Under the pieces are notes generated by a model. The model made no database searches. It worked only from the letters and a program-made list of their open reading frames with translations, and had not been told where the DNA came from. A stretch of 64,000 nt of DNA from Aestuariivita sp. (GTDB lineage Bacteria > Pseudomonadota > Alphaproteobacteria > Rhodobacterales > Rhodobacteraceae), in the NCBI GenBank assembly GCA_018401465.1, contig JAGYKE010000004.1, positions 1,705,857 through 1,769,856 of the forward strand, in the 5' to 3' direction. Positions 8,347 to 16,624 of the stretch are shown one piece after another. How positions within the stretch are numbered: position 1 is the stretch's first letter; each line of letters opens with the position of its first letter. The position numbers were made by a program, and so were the translations under genes.

Positions 8347-10275
8347 TCAGTCTCCCGCCGCGCGGCCCTTGAGGGCGACGATGCCCTTGGGCCGGAACTG
8401 GATGAACAGGATGATGAACAAGATCATGTAGGTCTGCGCCGCCAGCGTGTTCGATGGGTTGAACCACTCGATCCCCTTCTGCAGGAACCCGATGAGCGAG
8501 GCCCCCGCCAGCGTGCCCCAGACATTGTCGACGCCGCCCACGACCACCGTCATGAAGCTTTGCACGATGTAATCGGCGCCCATCTCGGACGTGACCTTGG
8601 CATAAAGCCCGATGGCGACGCCCGCGATCCCCGCGATGCCCGACCCCAGCCCGAAGGTCAGCATGTTGATGCGGTCGGTGTTGATCCCCATGCTCGCCGC
8701 CATGCCGGGGTTTTGCGTCACCGCGCGCACCTCGAGGCCCAGTCGCGTGCGCTTGAGCACGAAGAGGATCAGCACGAGGAAGATCAGCGCAAGCACGAAG
8801 ATCGCGATGCGGATATAGCTGATCGAGACGACGTCGTTGAAGCTGAGCGCCCCGTCCAGCCAAGCGGGCGAGGTGAGCGGCCGCGCCTGCGTGCCGAAGA
8901 TGTTCTTGGCCAGTTGCTGGAGCGCGATGGAAATCCCGAATGTCGCCAGCAGCGTCTCGAGCGGGCGGTGATACAGATGCCGGATCACCAGCCGCTCCAT
9001 CGTGACGCCGGCGGCGAAGGTCAGGGCAAAGGCCACGGGCAGCGCGATCAGGATCGACAGCGTGTAATCGGGCACGAAAAGCTGGATCACATAGCCGGTA
9101 TAGGCGCCCATCATGATGAATTCGCCATGTGCCATGTTGATGACCCGCATCACGCCAAAGGTGATCGCAAGCCCGATGGCAGCCAGGAAATAGATCGACG
9201 CCAGCGACAGCGCGTCAAGCGTAAGGTCCGCCGTTTGAAACGCCGCGACGCGCACCCCGATGGCATCAAGCGCGCGCTGCGCCGCGCCGGAGATGGCGGG
9301 ATCGGGTTCGGCATAGAGATCAAAGAACACATGCGCGTCGATCGCCGCCTGCCGCGCCGCGTCATCGACGAAGGGCGGCGCCTTGCCCCCGGCCGCCAGC
9401 GCCGCATAGGCGCGCACGCGGGCCTCTTGCGTGTCCAGCTGCGCCACAGGCACGCCGCCCACCGCGCCTTCGGCGATGTTGGCGATCAGCGGCTCGCGCA
9501 GGGCTTCGGGCGTGATGCGCGGCTGGGCCAGACCCGCCGCGACCAGCCGCTGATAGGCGTCCTCCAACGAGATGTCCTCGCCCGGCCGGTAGACGCGCGC
9601 GACGTTGGCGCCTTGGGGCAGGACGGGCGCGATCCCGGGCGTGGTCGCTACAATGCGGTTCAGCACACCGCGCACATCGACCGAAATCTCTGAAGACAGC
9701 GTCTCGATGGCGGCGATGCGGGTCTCGGGCGTCGCGCCGTGCAGGGCGGTCAGCATCAGCGCCAGCCGCTCTTTCGTGGCCTTCAGCGCGGCATCGGCCT
9801 CGGTCGCGACCGAGGCCGCCAGCGGTTCAAGCTGCGTGGCGTCAAGACTGCGCGCGATGGCCTGCACCGCCGCCGTGCGGCGCACGATGTCGGGATCGGA
9901 CAGCTGGAACTGCACCAGCGCATCCCCGATGGCCCGGCGGACGCCGCCGTTGGGGCGCGCCTCGGTCAGATCGGCCGTGTCGGCCGCTCCGGCCTCCGAG
10001 CCGGTGTCAAGATCGACCAGAATGTCGCCCTGCCGCCGAAAGAACAGCCCGTCGGACGTGCGGCGCACGATCTCGCGGTCGCGCCAGGCCTCAAGAAAAC
10101 CGACCGATTGCGGCAGGCCGCTGGCGACCAGATCGCCCAGCACCACATCCACGCTGGCGCGGCCGGGGCTCAGCACCTCGTCGGCATGGGTCTGAAGGAT
10201 GTCCTGCAGCGTCTGCGCCTGAACAACTGCGCCGGACAGGCACAGCACCAGCGCGAGGATGAGCCGTCGAAACAT
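8347..10275 (-). CDS. urtB: urea ABC transporter permease UrtB (long form)
   Basis: A 642-residue protein. A signal-like N-terminus (MFRRLILALVLCLSGAVVQA) precedes a ~300-residue helical periplasmic region, then a LivH-type permease domain starting around ALSLASIYFLAAIGLAITFG, with NMAHGEFIMMGAY, the WLDGALSFNDVVSISYIR loop and GVDNVWGTLAG. The long N-terminal extension is usual for UrtB as opposed to LivH. ATG at 10273-10275 is chosen for the signal segment; the open frame to 10659 runs through urtA in another phase and is spurious. Lies 62 nt downstream of the urtA stop. Confidence 0.94.
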   Translation of the reverse strand: MFRRLILALVLCLSGAVVQAQTLQDILQTHADEVLSPGRASVDVVLGDLVASGLPQSVGFLEAWRDREIVRRTSDGLFFRRQGDILVDLDTGSEAGAADTADLTEARPNGGVRRAIGDALVQFQLSDPDIVRRTAAVQAIARSLDATQLEPLAASVATEADAALKATKERLALMLTALHGATPETRIAAIETLSSEISVDVRGVLNRIVATTPGIAPVLPQGANVARVYRPGEDISLEDAYQRLVAAGLAQPRITPEALREPLIANIAEGAVGGVPVAQLDTQEARVRAYAALAAGGKAPPFVDDAARQAAIDAHVFFDLYAEPDPAISGAAQRALDAIGVRVAAFQTADLTLDALSLASIYFLAAIGLAITFGVMRVINMAHGEFIMMGAYTGYVIQLFVPDYTLSILIALPVAFALTFAAGVTMERLVIRHLYHRPLETLLATFGISIALQQLAKNIFGTQARPLTSPAWLDGALSFNDVVSISYIRIAIFVLALIFLVLILFVLKRTRLGLEVRAVTQNPGMAASMGINTDRINMLTFGLGSGIAGIAGVAIGLYAKVTSEMGADYIVQSFMTVVVGGVDNVWGTLAGASLIGFLQKGIEWFNPSNTLAAQTYMILFIILFIQFRPKGIVALKGRAAGD

Positions 10276-10337
10276 GTGAAGTCTTCTTGCCCGGAGAAAG
10301 GGGGGGCGGCGCGCGGATGCGCGCCGCGCCGGTTGCA

Positions 10338-11618
10338 TCAGTAGTTCGAGGTCAGCTGAACGCAGGTATTGGTCTGCGTGTTGAACATCCCGCAGCCCAG
10401 ACCTTTCCAGTCGGATTCCAGCACGGCCGATTCCGGCAGGTGATCGGTCCAGGCGTCGCCCGGCACTTCGGTCGTCTGGCTGACGATGTCGAACTGCCCG
10501 TCGGCGCGGATCTCGCCGATCAGGACGGGCTTGGACAGGTGGTGGTTGGTACCCATCACCGCGATGCCGCCGGTCAGGTTCGGAAATTCCTGCCCCCACA
10601 TCGCCTCGCGCACGGCATCGACATCGGTGGTGCCGGCCGCTTCGACCGCGTTCACCCACATGTTAAAGCCGATGTAATGGGCTTCCATCGGGTCGTTGGT
10701 CACGCGGTCCTAGCCCATCTTGGCCTTCCACTTGGCGATCCATTCGGCGTTGGCCTCGGATTCCGCCGACTGGAAATAGTTCCACGCCGCGAGGTGCCCC
10801 ACGAGGTTCGAGGTGTCGAGACCCGAAAGCTCCTCTTCGCCCACCGAGAAGGCCACGACGGGAATGTCATCCGCCGACACGCCGGCGGCCGCCAGTTCCT
10901 TGTAGAAGCCGATATTGGCGTCGCCGTTGATCGTCGAGATCACGCCCACCTGCTTGCCGTCCGCACCCAGCGCCACGACATCGGCCACGATGGTGGCCCA
11001 GTCGGAATGGCCGAAGGGCGTGTAGTTCACGAAGATGTCTTCCTTCGCGATCCCCTTCGAGATCAGGTAGCTTTCCAGGATGTTGTTCGTGGTGCGCGGA
11101 TAGACATAGTCGGTGCCCAGAAGCGCGAATTTCTCGACGCCCAGTTCCTCGAGGAAGTAATCCGTCGCGGGGATCGCCTGCTGGTTGGGGGCGGCACCGG
11201 TATAGAACACGTTGCGCGAGCTTTCCTCGCCCTCATACTGGACGGGATAGAACAGAAGGCCGTTCAACTCCTCGATCACCGGCAGCACGGATTTCCGCGA
11301 CACCGAGGTCCAGTTGCCGAAGATCACGTCGACATTGTGCACGGTGAGAAGTTCGCGCGCCTTTTCGGCGAACAGCGGCCAGTCCGACGCGGGGTCGACG
11401 ACCACGGCCTCGATCTGGCAGCCCAGCACGCCGCCCTTGGCGTTCTGGTCCTCGATCAGCAGCAGCATCGTGTCCTTCAGGGTCGTTTCCGAGATCGCCA
11501 TCGTGCCCGACAGCGAATGCAGAACGCCCACCTTAACGGGGCAATCGGCGAGGACGGCGGTGCCCCCCATCAGCAGGGCCGCCGAAGAGAGCGCGGCAAG
11601 TGTCTTTCTGGAAGTCAT
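10338..11618 (-). pseudogene. urtA: urea ABC transporter substrate-binding protein UrtA, interrupted by an in-frame amber codon
   Basis: The frame encodes a 426-residue UrtA with a signal peptide (MTSRKTLAALSSAALLMGGT...VLA), the DCPVKVGVLHSLSGTMAISE start of the mature protein, WTSVSRKSVLPVIEELNGLL, and a C-terminal NDPMEAHYIGFNMWV region. A TAG codon at complement 10710-10712 follows WIAKWKAKMG, about residue 302, after which the same frame continues with DRVTNDPMEAHYIGF to the TAA at 10338. There is no frameshift: one base change (for example from CAG, GAG or AAG) accounts for it. A GTG at 10703 lies five bases after an AGGA formed around the stop, so re-initiation of the last 121 residues is conceivable. 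Both halves look fully conserved, so this is a recent mutation, a sequencing error, or a read-through case. UrtA delivers urea to UrtBC in the periplasm. Confidence 0.85.
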
Positions 11619-11825
11619 GGAGAGAAATCCCGGCAAGGGCGCGGTGCAAATCATGACCCCCCGGTCTTCCAAACCGGTGCGAAGGCCCTTACATGCGTCA
11701 ACGCAGCTTCAGTGTTGCCGCCGCGTCGGGGGAATGTTCGTCACAACTGGACCCTGGCGCGGCGTTTGATCTCGACATGTCATCGTAACATGTCACGCCT
11801 TTATGCTGCGCTGCCGCATTGCAAG

Positions 11826-11841
11826 TGCAACATCTGGCCCA
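11826..11841 (-). promoter_or_regulatory. candidate sigma-54 promoter for urtABCDE
   Basis: On the minus strand this reads TGGGCCAGATGTTGCA: a GG-N10-GC arrangement with TTGC at the -12 side and TGG at the -24 side, two mismatches from the TGGCACR-N4-TTGCW consensus. It lies about 210 bp upstream of the urtA start in the correct orientation. Urea uptake genes are commonly under NtrC/sigma-54 control, which makes it plausible; I did not find clear NtrC palindromes upstream. Confidence 0.35.
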
Positions 11842-11978
11842 TCCGGAAAATGTCACACGGAAAGCGTTGCCGCTTTATTGGGCGGAGCTGCGCGGTTTTG
11901 ACCGAAATTTAAGCGTGCATCTGCGCGGAAAGGCCCGATCGGTCGCCGGCTGGCGTCCGGGATCGGATGTGTTGCGGT

Positions 11979-12230
11979 TGAGTAACTGAATCCTGATTCC
12001 CGGATGTCGGGCCGGGTGTCCGGGCTGACGCGGCCGGATGGTAATACCGGCCCGGGGCGGGCAGGGCTGAAACCCGTGCGCAAGACGGCAGACCGATGAT
12101 GCCCGCGCGCATTTGATTACGGGCGTGCACGCGGATCCAAGCTTGCGCCCGATCCTGACCGCCGGCAGCAGCAGGCAAATGTCAAAAAGCCCGCGCTGCC
12201 GAATTGTCGGACGAAGCTGAGGGCCCGGTG
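11979..12230. repeat. left copy of diverged direct repeat flanking the first repeat-protein gene
   Basis: By eye this aligns with ~13440-13690 in the same orientation. Shared anchors include GGCCCGGGGC/GGCCGGGGCC, CAGGGC-GAA-C-CGTGC-CAA, TGCGCCCGATC, CAGCAGCAG and AAAGCCCGC..GCCGAA. The distance from the GGCC-rich anchor to TGCGCCCGATC is ~94-95 bp in both copies. The right copy is the 3' flank of the second repeat-protein gene and includes its terminator hairpin, which is degraded here. Confidence 0.5.
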
Positions 12231-12393
12231 GTCGAGGGCCAACGCCCGCGACTCCCCAAAGCGATAGATGATCAGCGTTCTAATGAGTTCCGTGAACTCC
12301 AATGATCCGCAGCGCGTCGCTGGTCATTTCCATGTCCCCAAACATAATCCAGCGGGTTTGCTCGCTGGTCATCCCCTATGAAAGGCCCTGGAA

Positions 12394-13170
12394 ATGAATC
12401 CTGTATATCCCGTTGTGATCGCGCTTGCGGTCACAGCGTTTTCTCCCTCGATGTCTGTCGCCTCGGCACGTATCGCCGGCAATGTGGAGGTGGCCCGGTC
12501 CGCTCTGCCGCTGGTGCAGGTCAAGCAGGACATTCCCGCTGATATTCTTGATCTGGCCGAACTCTCGATGCGCGCCGACCGCCGCGGCGAGGAGGAGATC
12601 GCGCGCGAAGTGGCTCGGGCGCTCCGCAACATGGGCTATGTCATGCGCCAGCCTGAAGACGACAGCGAACGCCGGAACCGCTCTGCCGCCCGAAGCTTTA
12701 GCGCACCGGTTCGGGACAATGGCAGCGTCGATCAGGATATACCCGACTCCATCCGCGAACTGGCCGAGATCGCCCTGCGTGCCGAGCGCCGCGGCGACGA
12801 GGAAACGGCCCGCGTGCTGTTCGCGACGCTGCGCAATCTGGGCTATGTCGTGAACCGGGCCGTGATCGAGGACGACAGCCAGCGGCGGAACCGAACTGTC
12901 GCTCGGAATCAGTTTGCCATGACCAATGATTCTGGTCGCATCGATGGTCTCGACGAAAATGAAGACGAAGGGGACATCGGCGACGAGAACGAGAAAGATG
13001 GTGATCGCGGCGACGACGGTAAGGACGGACGAGACGGCAAAGACGGCAAAGACGGCGACGACGGAAGAGACGGAAGAGACGGAAGAGACGGAAGGGACGG
13101 CGACGACGGCAAAGACGGAAGGGACGGAAAAGACGGCGACGGCGATGGTGATGGCGACGGCGACGATTGA
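12394..13170 (+). CDS. secreted repeat protein with collagen-like G-X-D tail (paralogue 1)
   Basis: A 258-residue protein of unknown function. Residues 1-25 form a signal peptide ending SVASA. Residues ~44-112 and ~113-181 are two copies of a ~70-residue unit: QDIP, then LAEL..RA.RRG(D/E)E..AR, LRN(M/L)GYV, and (E/Q)RRNR..AR, likely a helical hairpin followed by an Arg-rich linker. Residues ~182-202 are acidic. From ~203 to 248 there are about 15 Gly-X-Asp/Arg triplets (GKD, GRD, GDD), collagen-like but without proline, ending in a (GD)n run. ATG 12394 is preceded by GAAAGGCCCTGG, nearly identical to the leader of the convergent paralogue. A hairpin at 13231-13259 probably ends its transcript. 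It may form trimers on the cell surface (inference only). Confidence 0.8.
   Translation: MNPVYPVVIALAVTAFSPSMSVASARIAGNVEVARSALPLVQVKQDIPADILDLAELSMRADRRGEEEIAREVARALRNMGYVMRQPEDDSERRNRSAARSFSAPVRDNGSVDQDIPDSIRELAEIALRAERRGDEETARVLFATLRNLGYVVNRAVIEDDSQRRNRTVARNQFAMTNDSGRIDGLDENEDEGDIGDENEKDGDRGDDGKDGRDGKDGKDGDDGRDGRDGRDGRDGDDGKDGRDGKDGDGDGDGDGDD
13000..13137 (+). repeat. 9-bp tandem repeat encoding collagen-like triplets
   Basis: Tandem 9-bp units of the type GACGGAAGA/GACGGCAAA encode Gly-X-Asp triplets. Near-identical neighbouring units mean copy number can change by replication slippage in whole triplets without shifting frame. Confidence 0.85.
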
Positions 13171-13230
13171 TCCGACGACACATGACGCACCCTCGGGGTC
13201 GTAGGTCTGCAGCCGGACTTCGGCATGCGC

Positions 13231-13259
13231 CGCCCGCCCCGCCTTTGGCGGGACGGGCG
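13231..13259 (+). terminator. probable terminator of paralogue 1
   Basis: CGCCCG-c-CCCGCC, loop TTT, GGCGGG-a-CGGGCG: a 12-bp stem with one mismatch, 60 nt after the stop at 13170. Only a weak T-tract follows (CACCCTTT). Confidence 0.55.
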
Positions 13260-13439
13260 TCACCCTTTGACTTCTAAGGATCGGCCGCAGGCGCGGATCC
13301 ACAACGGCGCCCATTACGACAAGCACCTGGGTTTAAACCGGGCGCGCTTCCGCCCTGCCTGCCCCGAGTCCTTGTTGCCATCCTGCCGCTTCGGCTCTGA
13401 CATCCGGGCTGAATTGCGGGAATTCAGGTGGCCTCCTGG

Positions 13440-13690
13440 TAATCAATTGAAACCCAATCCCTGTTTTTCGCGCGGGATGTCCTGGCCAAAGCGGCAAGGG
13501 TGTGAAAGCCGATAAACCCGGCCGGGGCCGGGTCAGGGCGGAAGCGCGTGCCCAAAAAGGTAGTGCGGCGCTGTCCCGACACGCGTCATGACCGGTGGGA
13601 AAATGAATGCGGGTCTGCGCCCGATCACCCTGCCAGCAGCAGAAGAGTAGCGGTAAAGCCCGCCTCGCCGAAGGCGAAGCGGGCGGCTTA
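13440..13690. repeat. right copy of diverged direct repeat
   Basis: Partner of 11979-12230; see that entry for anchors. It lies immediately 3' of the minus-strand paralogue and includes the hairpin at 13658-13684. Confidence 0.5.
13658..13684 (-). terminator. probable terminator of paralogue 2
   Basis: On the minus strand GCCCGC-t-TCGCC, loop TTC, GGCGA-g-GCGGGC, then TTTACC. It lies 28 nt beyond the TAG-type end of the minus-strand repeat-protein gene. Confidence 0.5.
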
Positions 13691-13711
13691 TGCCAAGAAC
13701 CCGGAGCGGAA

Positions 13712-15166
13712 CTACAGCCGCCGGAGCGTGCCCGGCGCGGCAGGATCAGTCATTCTGTCCGCCCTCTTGCCGTCTCTGCCGTCTCTGCCGTCTCTTCCGT
13801 CGTCGCCGTCGTCGCCGTCTCTGCCGTCTCTTCCGTCGTCGCCGTCGCCGTCGTCGCCGTCGTCGCCGTCTCTTCCGTCTTTGCCGTCTCTTCCGTCTCT
13901 TCCGTCTTTGCCGTCTTTGCCGTCTTTGCCGTCGTCGCCGTCCCTTCCGGCTTTACCGTCGTCGCCGCGGCCTTTACCCTCACCGCCTTGGCCACCGGCG
14001 TTGCCGCCAGTGTTGCCGCCTGCGTTACCGCCGGTATTGCCGCCTGCGTTGCCGCCTGCGTTGCCGCCTGCGTTGCCGCCGGTATTGCCGCCAGTGTTGC
14101 CGCCTGCGTTGCCGCCGGTATTGCCGCCGGTATTGCCGCCAGTGTTGCCGCCGGTATTGCCGCCTGCGTTACCGCCAGTGTTGCCGCCTGCGTTACCGCC
14201 AGTGTTGCCGGCGGTATTGCCGCCGGTATTGCCGCCGGTATTGCCGCCTGCGTTACCGCCGGTATTGCCGCCTGCGTTACCGCCAGTGTTGCCGCCAGTG
14301 TTGCCGCCTGCGTTACCGCCAGTGTTGCCGGCGGTATTGCCACCTGCGTTACCGCCTGCGTTGCCGCCGGCATCACTCTCGCCAGCGCGGTCACGGCCAA
14401 ACTCTTCGGCCGGAGCATTGGGGTTCCGAGCGGCAAAGGAGCGGTTCCGGCGCTCGCTGAGATCGTCGGTCTCGGGCTGGTCCACGACGTAGCCCAGATT
14501 GCGGAGCGTCTGGAACAGAATGCGCGCAGTCTCCTCGTCGCCGCGCCGCTGGGCGCGCACGGAAAGCTCTGCCAGCTCGCGGATAATCTCGGGAATGTCC
14601 TGATCGCCAGTGCCATTGTCCCGCACCGGTGCGCTCGGGCTCCGAGCGGCCATGGAACGGTTCCGGCGTTCATTGATGTCTTCGGCCTCGGGTTGGCGCA
14701 AGATGAAGCCCAGGTTGCGAAGCGCGCGGAGCAGCTCGCGCGCGGTCTCATCGTCGCCGCGGCGCTCGGAGCGCACGGCGAGTTCGGCCAGTTCAGGGAC
14801 CTCATCGGGAATGTCCTGATCATCACCGCCATTGTTGCGCACCTGTGCGCTTTGGCTCCGAGCGGCCTGGGGGCGGTTCCGGCGCTCGCTGAGGTCGTCG
14901 GGTTCGGGCTGGCGCACGACATAACCCATATTCCGGAGTCTCCGGAACAATTCGCGTGCGGTCTCTTCGTCGCCGCTGCGCTGGGCGCTGACCGCACGCT
15001 CGGCCAGCTTGCGGACATCATCGGGAATGACCTGCTGCACCTTCACATGCGGTATGACAGACCGCGACACGTACACGTTACCGGCAATGCGTGCGGAGGC
15101 GACAGACGCCGATGGTGCGAAAGTCACTGCCGCCAGCGCGATGACAACGGGATAAATGGGTTTCAT
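13712..15166 (-). CDS. secreted repeat protein with GGN tetrapeptide array and collagen-like tail (paralogue 2)
   Basis: A 484-residue paralogue of the 12394 protein. The signal peptide (residues 1-25) again ends SVASA and is followed by RIAGNV. Three copies of the ~70-residue unit follow at ~44-115, ~116-187 and ~188-255, each with (D/Q)xxIP, ELAE..V...[20 protein letters not shown] and ERRNR..AAR. Residues 267-390 are 31 tetrapeptides GGN(A/T), two of them AGNT. Residues ~401-467 are Gly-X-Asp triplets, then an 18-residue tail ([18 protein letters not shown]). ATG 15164-15166 is used; an in-frame TTG lies two codons upstream. The leader GAAAGGCCTTGG matches that of paralogue 1, so the pair arose by duplication. 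Function unknown; architecture suggests a stalk-like surface or biofilm-matrix protein (inference). Confidence 0.8.
   Translation of the reverse strand: MKPIYPVVIALAAVTFAPSASVASARIAGNVYVSRSVIPHVKVQQVIPDDVRKLAERAVSAQRSGDEETARELFRRLRNMGYVVRQPEPDDLSERRNRPQAARSQSAQVRNNGGDDQDIPDEVPELAELAVRSERRGDDETARELLRALRNLGFILRQPEAEDINERRNRSMAARSPSAPVRDNGTGDQDIPEIIRELAELSVRAQRRGDEETARILFQTLRNLGYVVDQPETDDLSERRNRSFAARNPNAPAEEFGRDRAGESDAGGNAGGNAGGNTAGNTGGNAGGNTGGNTGGNAGGNTGGNAGGNTGGNTGGNTAGNTGGNAGGNTGGNAGGNTGGNTGGNTGGNTGGNAGGNTGGNTGGNAGGNAGGNAGGNTGGNAGGNTGGNAGGQGGEGKGRGDDGKAGRDGDDGKDGKDGKDGRDGRDGKDGRDGDDGDDGDGDDGRDGRDGDDGDDGRDGRDGRDGKRADRMTDPAAPGTLRRL
13766..13966 (-). repeat. 9-bp tandem repeat encoding collagen-like triplets in paralogue 2
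   Basis: Units of the type GACGGCAAA/GACGGAAGA encode Gly-X-Asp triplets as in paralogue 1, with one irregular GDGDD interruption. Confidence 0.85.
13997..14368 (-). repeat. 12-bp tandem repeat (31 units) encoding GGN(A/T)
   Basis: Thirty-one contiguous 12-bp units encode GGNA or GGNT. Two AGNT variants lie exactly ten units (120 bp) apart; the same ~30-bp context around them recurs near 14190 and 14310, showing a segmental 120-bp duplication inside the array. Confidence 0.9.
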
Positions 15167-15712
15167 TGCCAAGGCCTTTCAATGGCGACAATCGCTGGAC
15201 AAACAGGGCTGGCGACATGCTCTTGTGCGATGGCGATCTGATCGGACATGTGCCTTGGATCATTGGTCTTCGCGTAAAACATAAGAGCTCTCACTATCTG
15301 TCGTGTCCGTGGATCGCGTGCTTTCGATCTCATCATTTGGAATCACGGTGTATCGGTTGGTCAGCTCCGATGGATGCGCGCATCGTCCAATCGCGTCCGG
15401 GACCAAACGTCCGGTGCCGATCGGACTTTGGTCGGGACTGCTCGCCTGCTGCCGGCTTCGGGGGAAGGGAGCGGCAACCAAGACGGGCCGTGACCCCGTG
15501 AGCAGGAAACGCCCTTTGTCTTACCCCCGCGTCCGGCCGACGGTCAGCGTCGGTCGCACCGCTGCCCGCCGCAACTCGGGCCTTGGCCTGTGCCCCTTGC
15601 CCATGGAACACCGCCACGTTCCTCCGTCGGTACCGGACGGCTTGACCTCACGGTCCTGTCAGTCTAAGTGTTTAAAAAAAATCAGAAAAATCGGGGGAAT
15701 GAGGTGAGGCTG
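15167..15712. other. 546-bp divergent intergenic region
   Basis: Separates paralogue 2 (minus) and the outer-membrane protein gene (plus). It contains the candidate promoter at 15642-15670 and, just upstream of paralogue 2, the leader shared with paralogue 1. No gene is supported. Confidence 0.55.
15642..15670 (+). promoter_or_regulatory. candidate sigma-70 promoter of the outer-membrane protein gene
   Basis: TTGACC at 15642-15647, a 17-bp spacer, and TAAGTG at 15665-15670, followed by an A-rich start region. The -35 is strong and the -10 weak. The ATG is 43 bp downstream. Confidence 0.4.
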
Positions 15713-16624
15713 ATGAAATCTTCGACATCGGTTGCATTCGGCGTACCAGTGGGCTTCGGTTTGTTTGCGAGCGCAGCATCCGCTGAAGAGAACCTCTTTT
15801 CACCGGACAGATACATCAGCTTTTCCAGTTCAAGAACGACCAACATCGGACAGGAATTGTTTTCGGCGGATCCGGCCCAGAAGATTGGTGATCTGTCACC
15901 CTCCACGCCCGGGGATCGCGGCAAAGACTTCCGCCTTGAATACGGTACGGCTCCAAATCCGAACTGGGATCTTCGCCTGCGCTTCTCGTCCATTGGGCTG
16001 TCGGAGATGGAACAATCCGTTGCGGAGTTTGTCCCTGCGAACCCTCCTGCACCGGAAAACAATCTCCTGTCGTCGGCGCGCACTGACCTGGACATGCTGT
16101 TTTTCGATATCGAACGCGTGGGTGAGGTTCCGTTCCGCAGCGGGCAGCTCAGCTACTTCGTCGGGATGCGCGCCCTGAAGTACCATTCGGAGATACAATA
16201 CTCGCATCAGGACAAGGTTGGCAATTTCACCAACCAGTTCCAAGAAGAAGGCTTGGCTCTTGGACCACGCGCAGGCCTTGAACATCACATGGCGCTTGGA
16301 ACGACTGGTCTCAATCTGAACACCGAACTGGCGGCAAGTCTGCTCTACCGGCGCTCGAACACTACGTTCTTGCAAAACACAAACGGACCCATCTCCTATA
16401 CCGAAAATGACGACGAAGGTTTCGTATTCAATCCCAGCCTGTCAATCGCGGTGCAGGGCATGATCACGGACACATCGTTCTGGGAGATCGGATACCGCGT
16501 GGAGGGTTTCAGCAATCTTGCTCCGTCTCATCTCAACGCGTCCCAGACAGGTGCCCATAATGCCGGGCGGAGCGATATCATAAACCATGGGGTCTGGTTC
16601 GGCGTGACCTTTATGTTTCAGTAA
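15713..16624 (+). CDS. putative outer-membrane beta-barrel protein (Lpg1974/MOMP-like)
   Basis: A 303-residue protein with a signal peptide (residues 1-24, ending SAASA) and alternating amphipathic strands separated by polar turns throughout, ending in ...GVWFGVTFMFQ, close to the aromatic C-terminal strand of OM barrels. Segments such as WDLRLRFSS, YFVGMRALKYHSEI, LGPRAGLEHHM and FWEIGYRVEGF resemble the order of strands in Legionella-type MOMP/Lpg1974 pore proteins, but this is a weak resemblance. ATG 15713 follows GAGGTGAGG; a GTG at 15668 is an alternative without a ribosome site. Base composition appears lower in GC than the flanking housekeeping genes. It overlaps the convergent acyltransferase-like gene by 14 nt. 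Confidence 0.65.
   Translation: MKSSTSVAFGVPVGFGLFASAASAEENLFSPDRYISFSSSRTTNIGQELFSADPAQKIGDLSPSTPGDRGKDFRLEYGTAPNPNWDLRLRFSSIGLSEMEQSVAEFVPANPPAPENNLLSSARTDLDMLFFDIERVGEVPFRSGQLSYFVGMRALKYHSEIQYSHQDKVGNFTNQFQEEGLALGPRAGLEHHMALGTTGLNLNTELAASLLYRRSNTTFLQNTNGPISYTENDDEGFVFNPSLSIAVQGMITDTSFWEIGYRVEGFSNLAPSHLNASQTGAHNAGRSDIINHGVWFGVTFMFQ

Larger units (their letters stand above)
11619..12393. other. 775-bp intergenic region between urtA and the first repeat-protein gene
   Basis: No convincing gene. It holds the candidate sigma-54 site (11826-11841), the left copy of a diverged direct repeat (~11979-12230, see separate entry), and, just before the next start, two similar TCGCTGGTCAT segments near 12314 and 12361. 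Short open frames here lack ribosome sites and protein-like composition. Confidence 0.6.
13171..13711. other. 541-bp region between the two convergent repeat-protein genes
   Basis: Contains the terminators of both genes and the right copy of the direct repeat (~13440-13690). No gene is supported; the open frames crossing it on the + strand are driven by the low-complexity tail of the minus-strand gene. Confidence 0.6.

Noticed and set aside
13766-14368. CRISPR array
   Set aside because: Units are 9 or 12 bp tandem coding repeats without unique spacers.
13548-15241. Long + strand open frames (314 and 544 residues, Leu/Pro/Ala-rich) across the GGN array
   Set aside because: They are antisense readings of a low-complexity array in which no frame contains stops; no signal, no ribosome site and extreme repetitiveness compared with the well-formed minus-strand protein.
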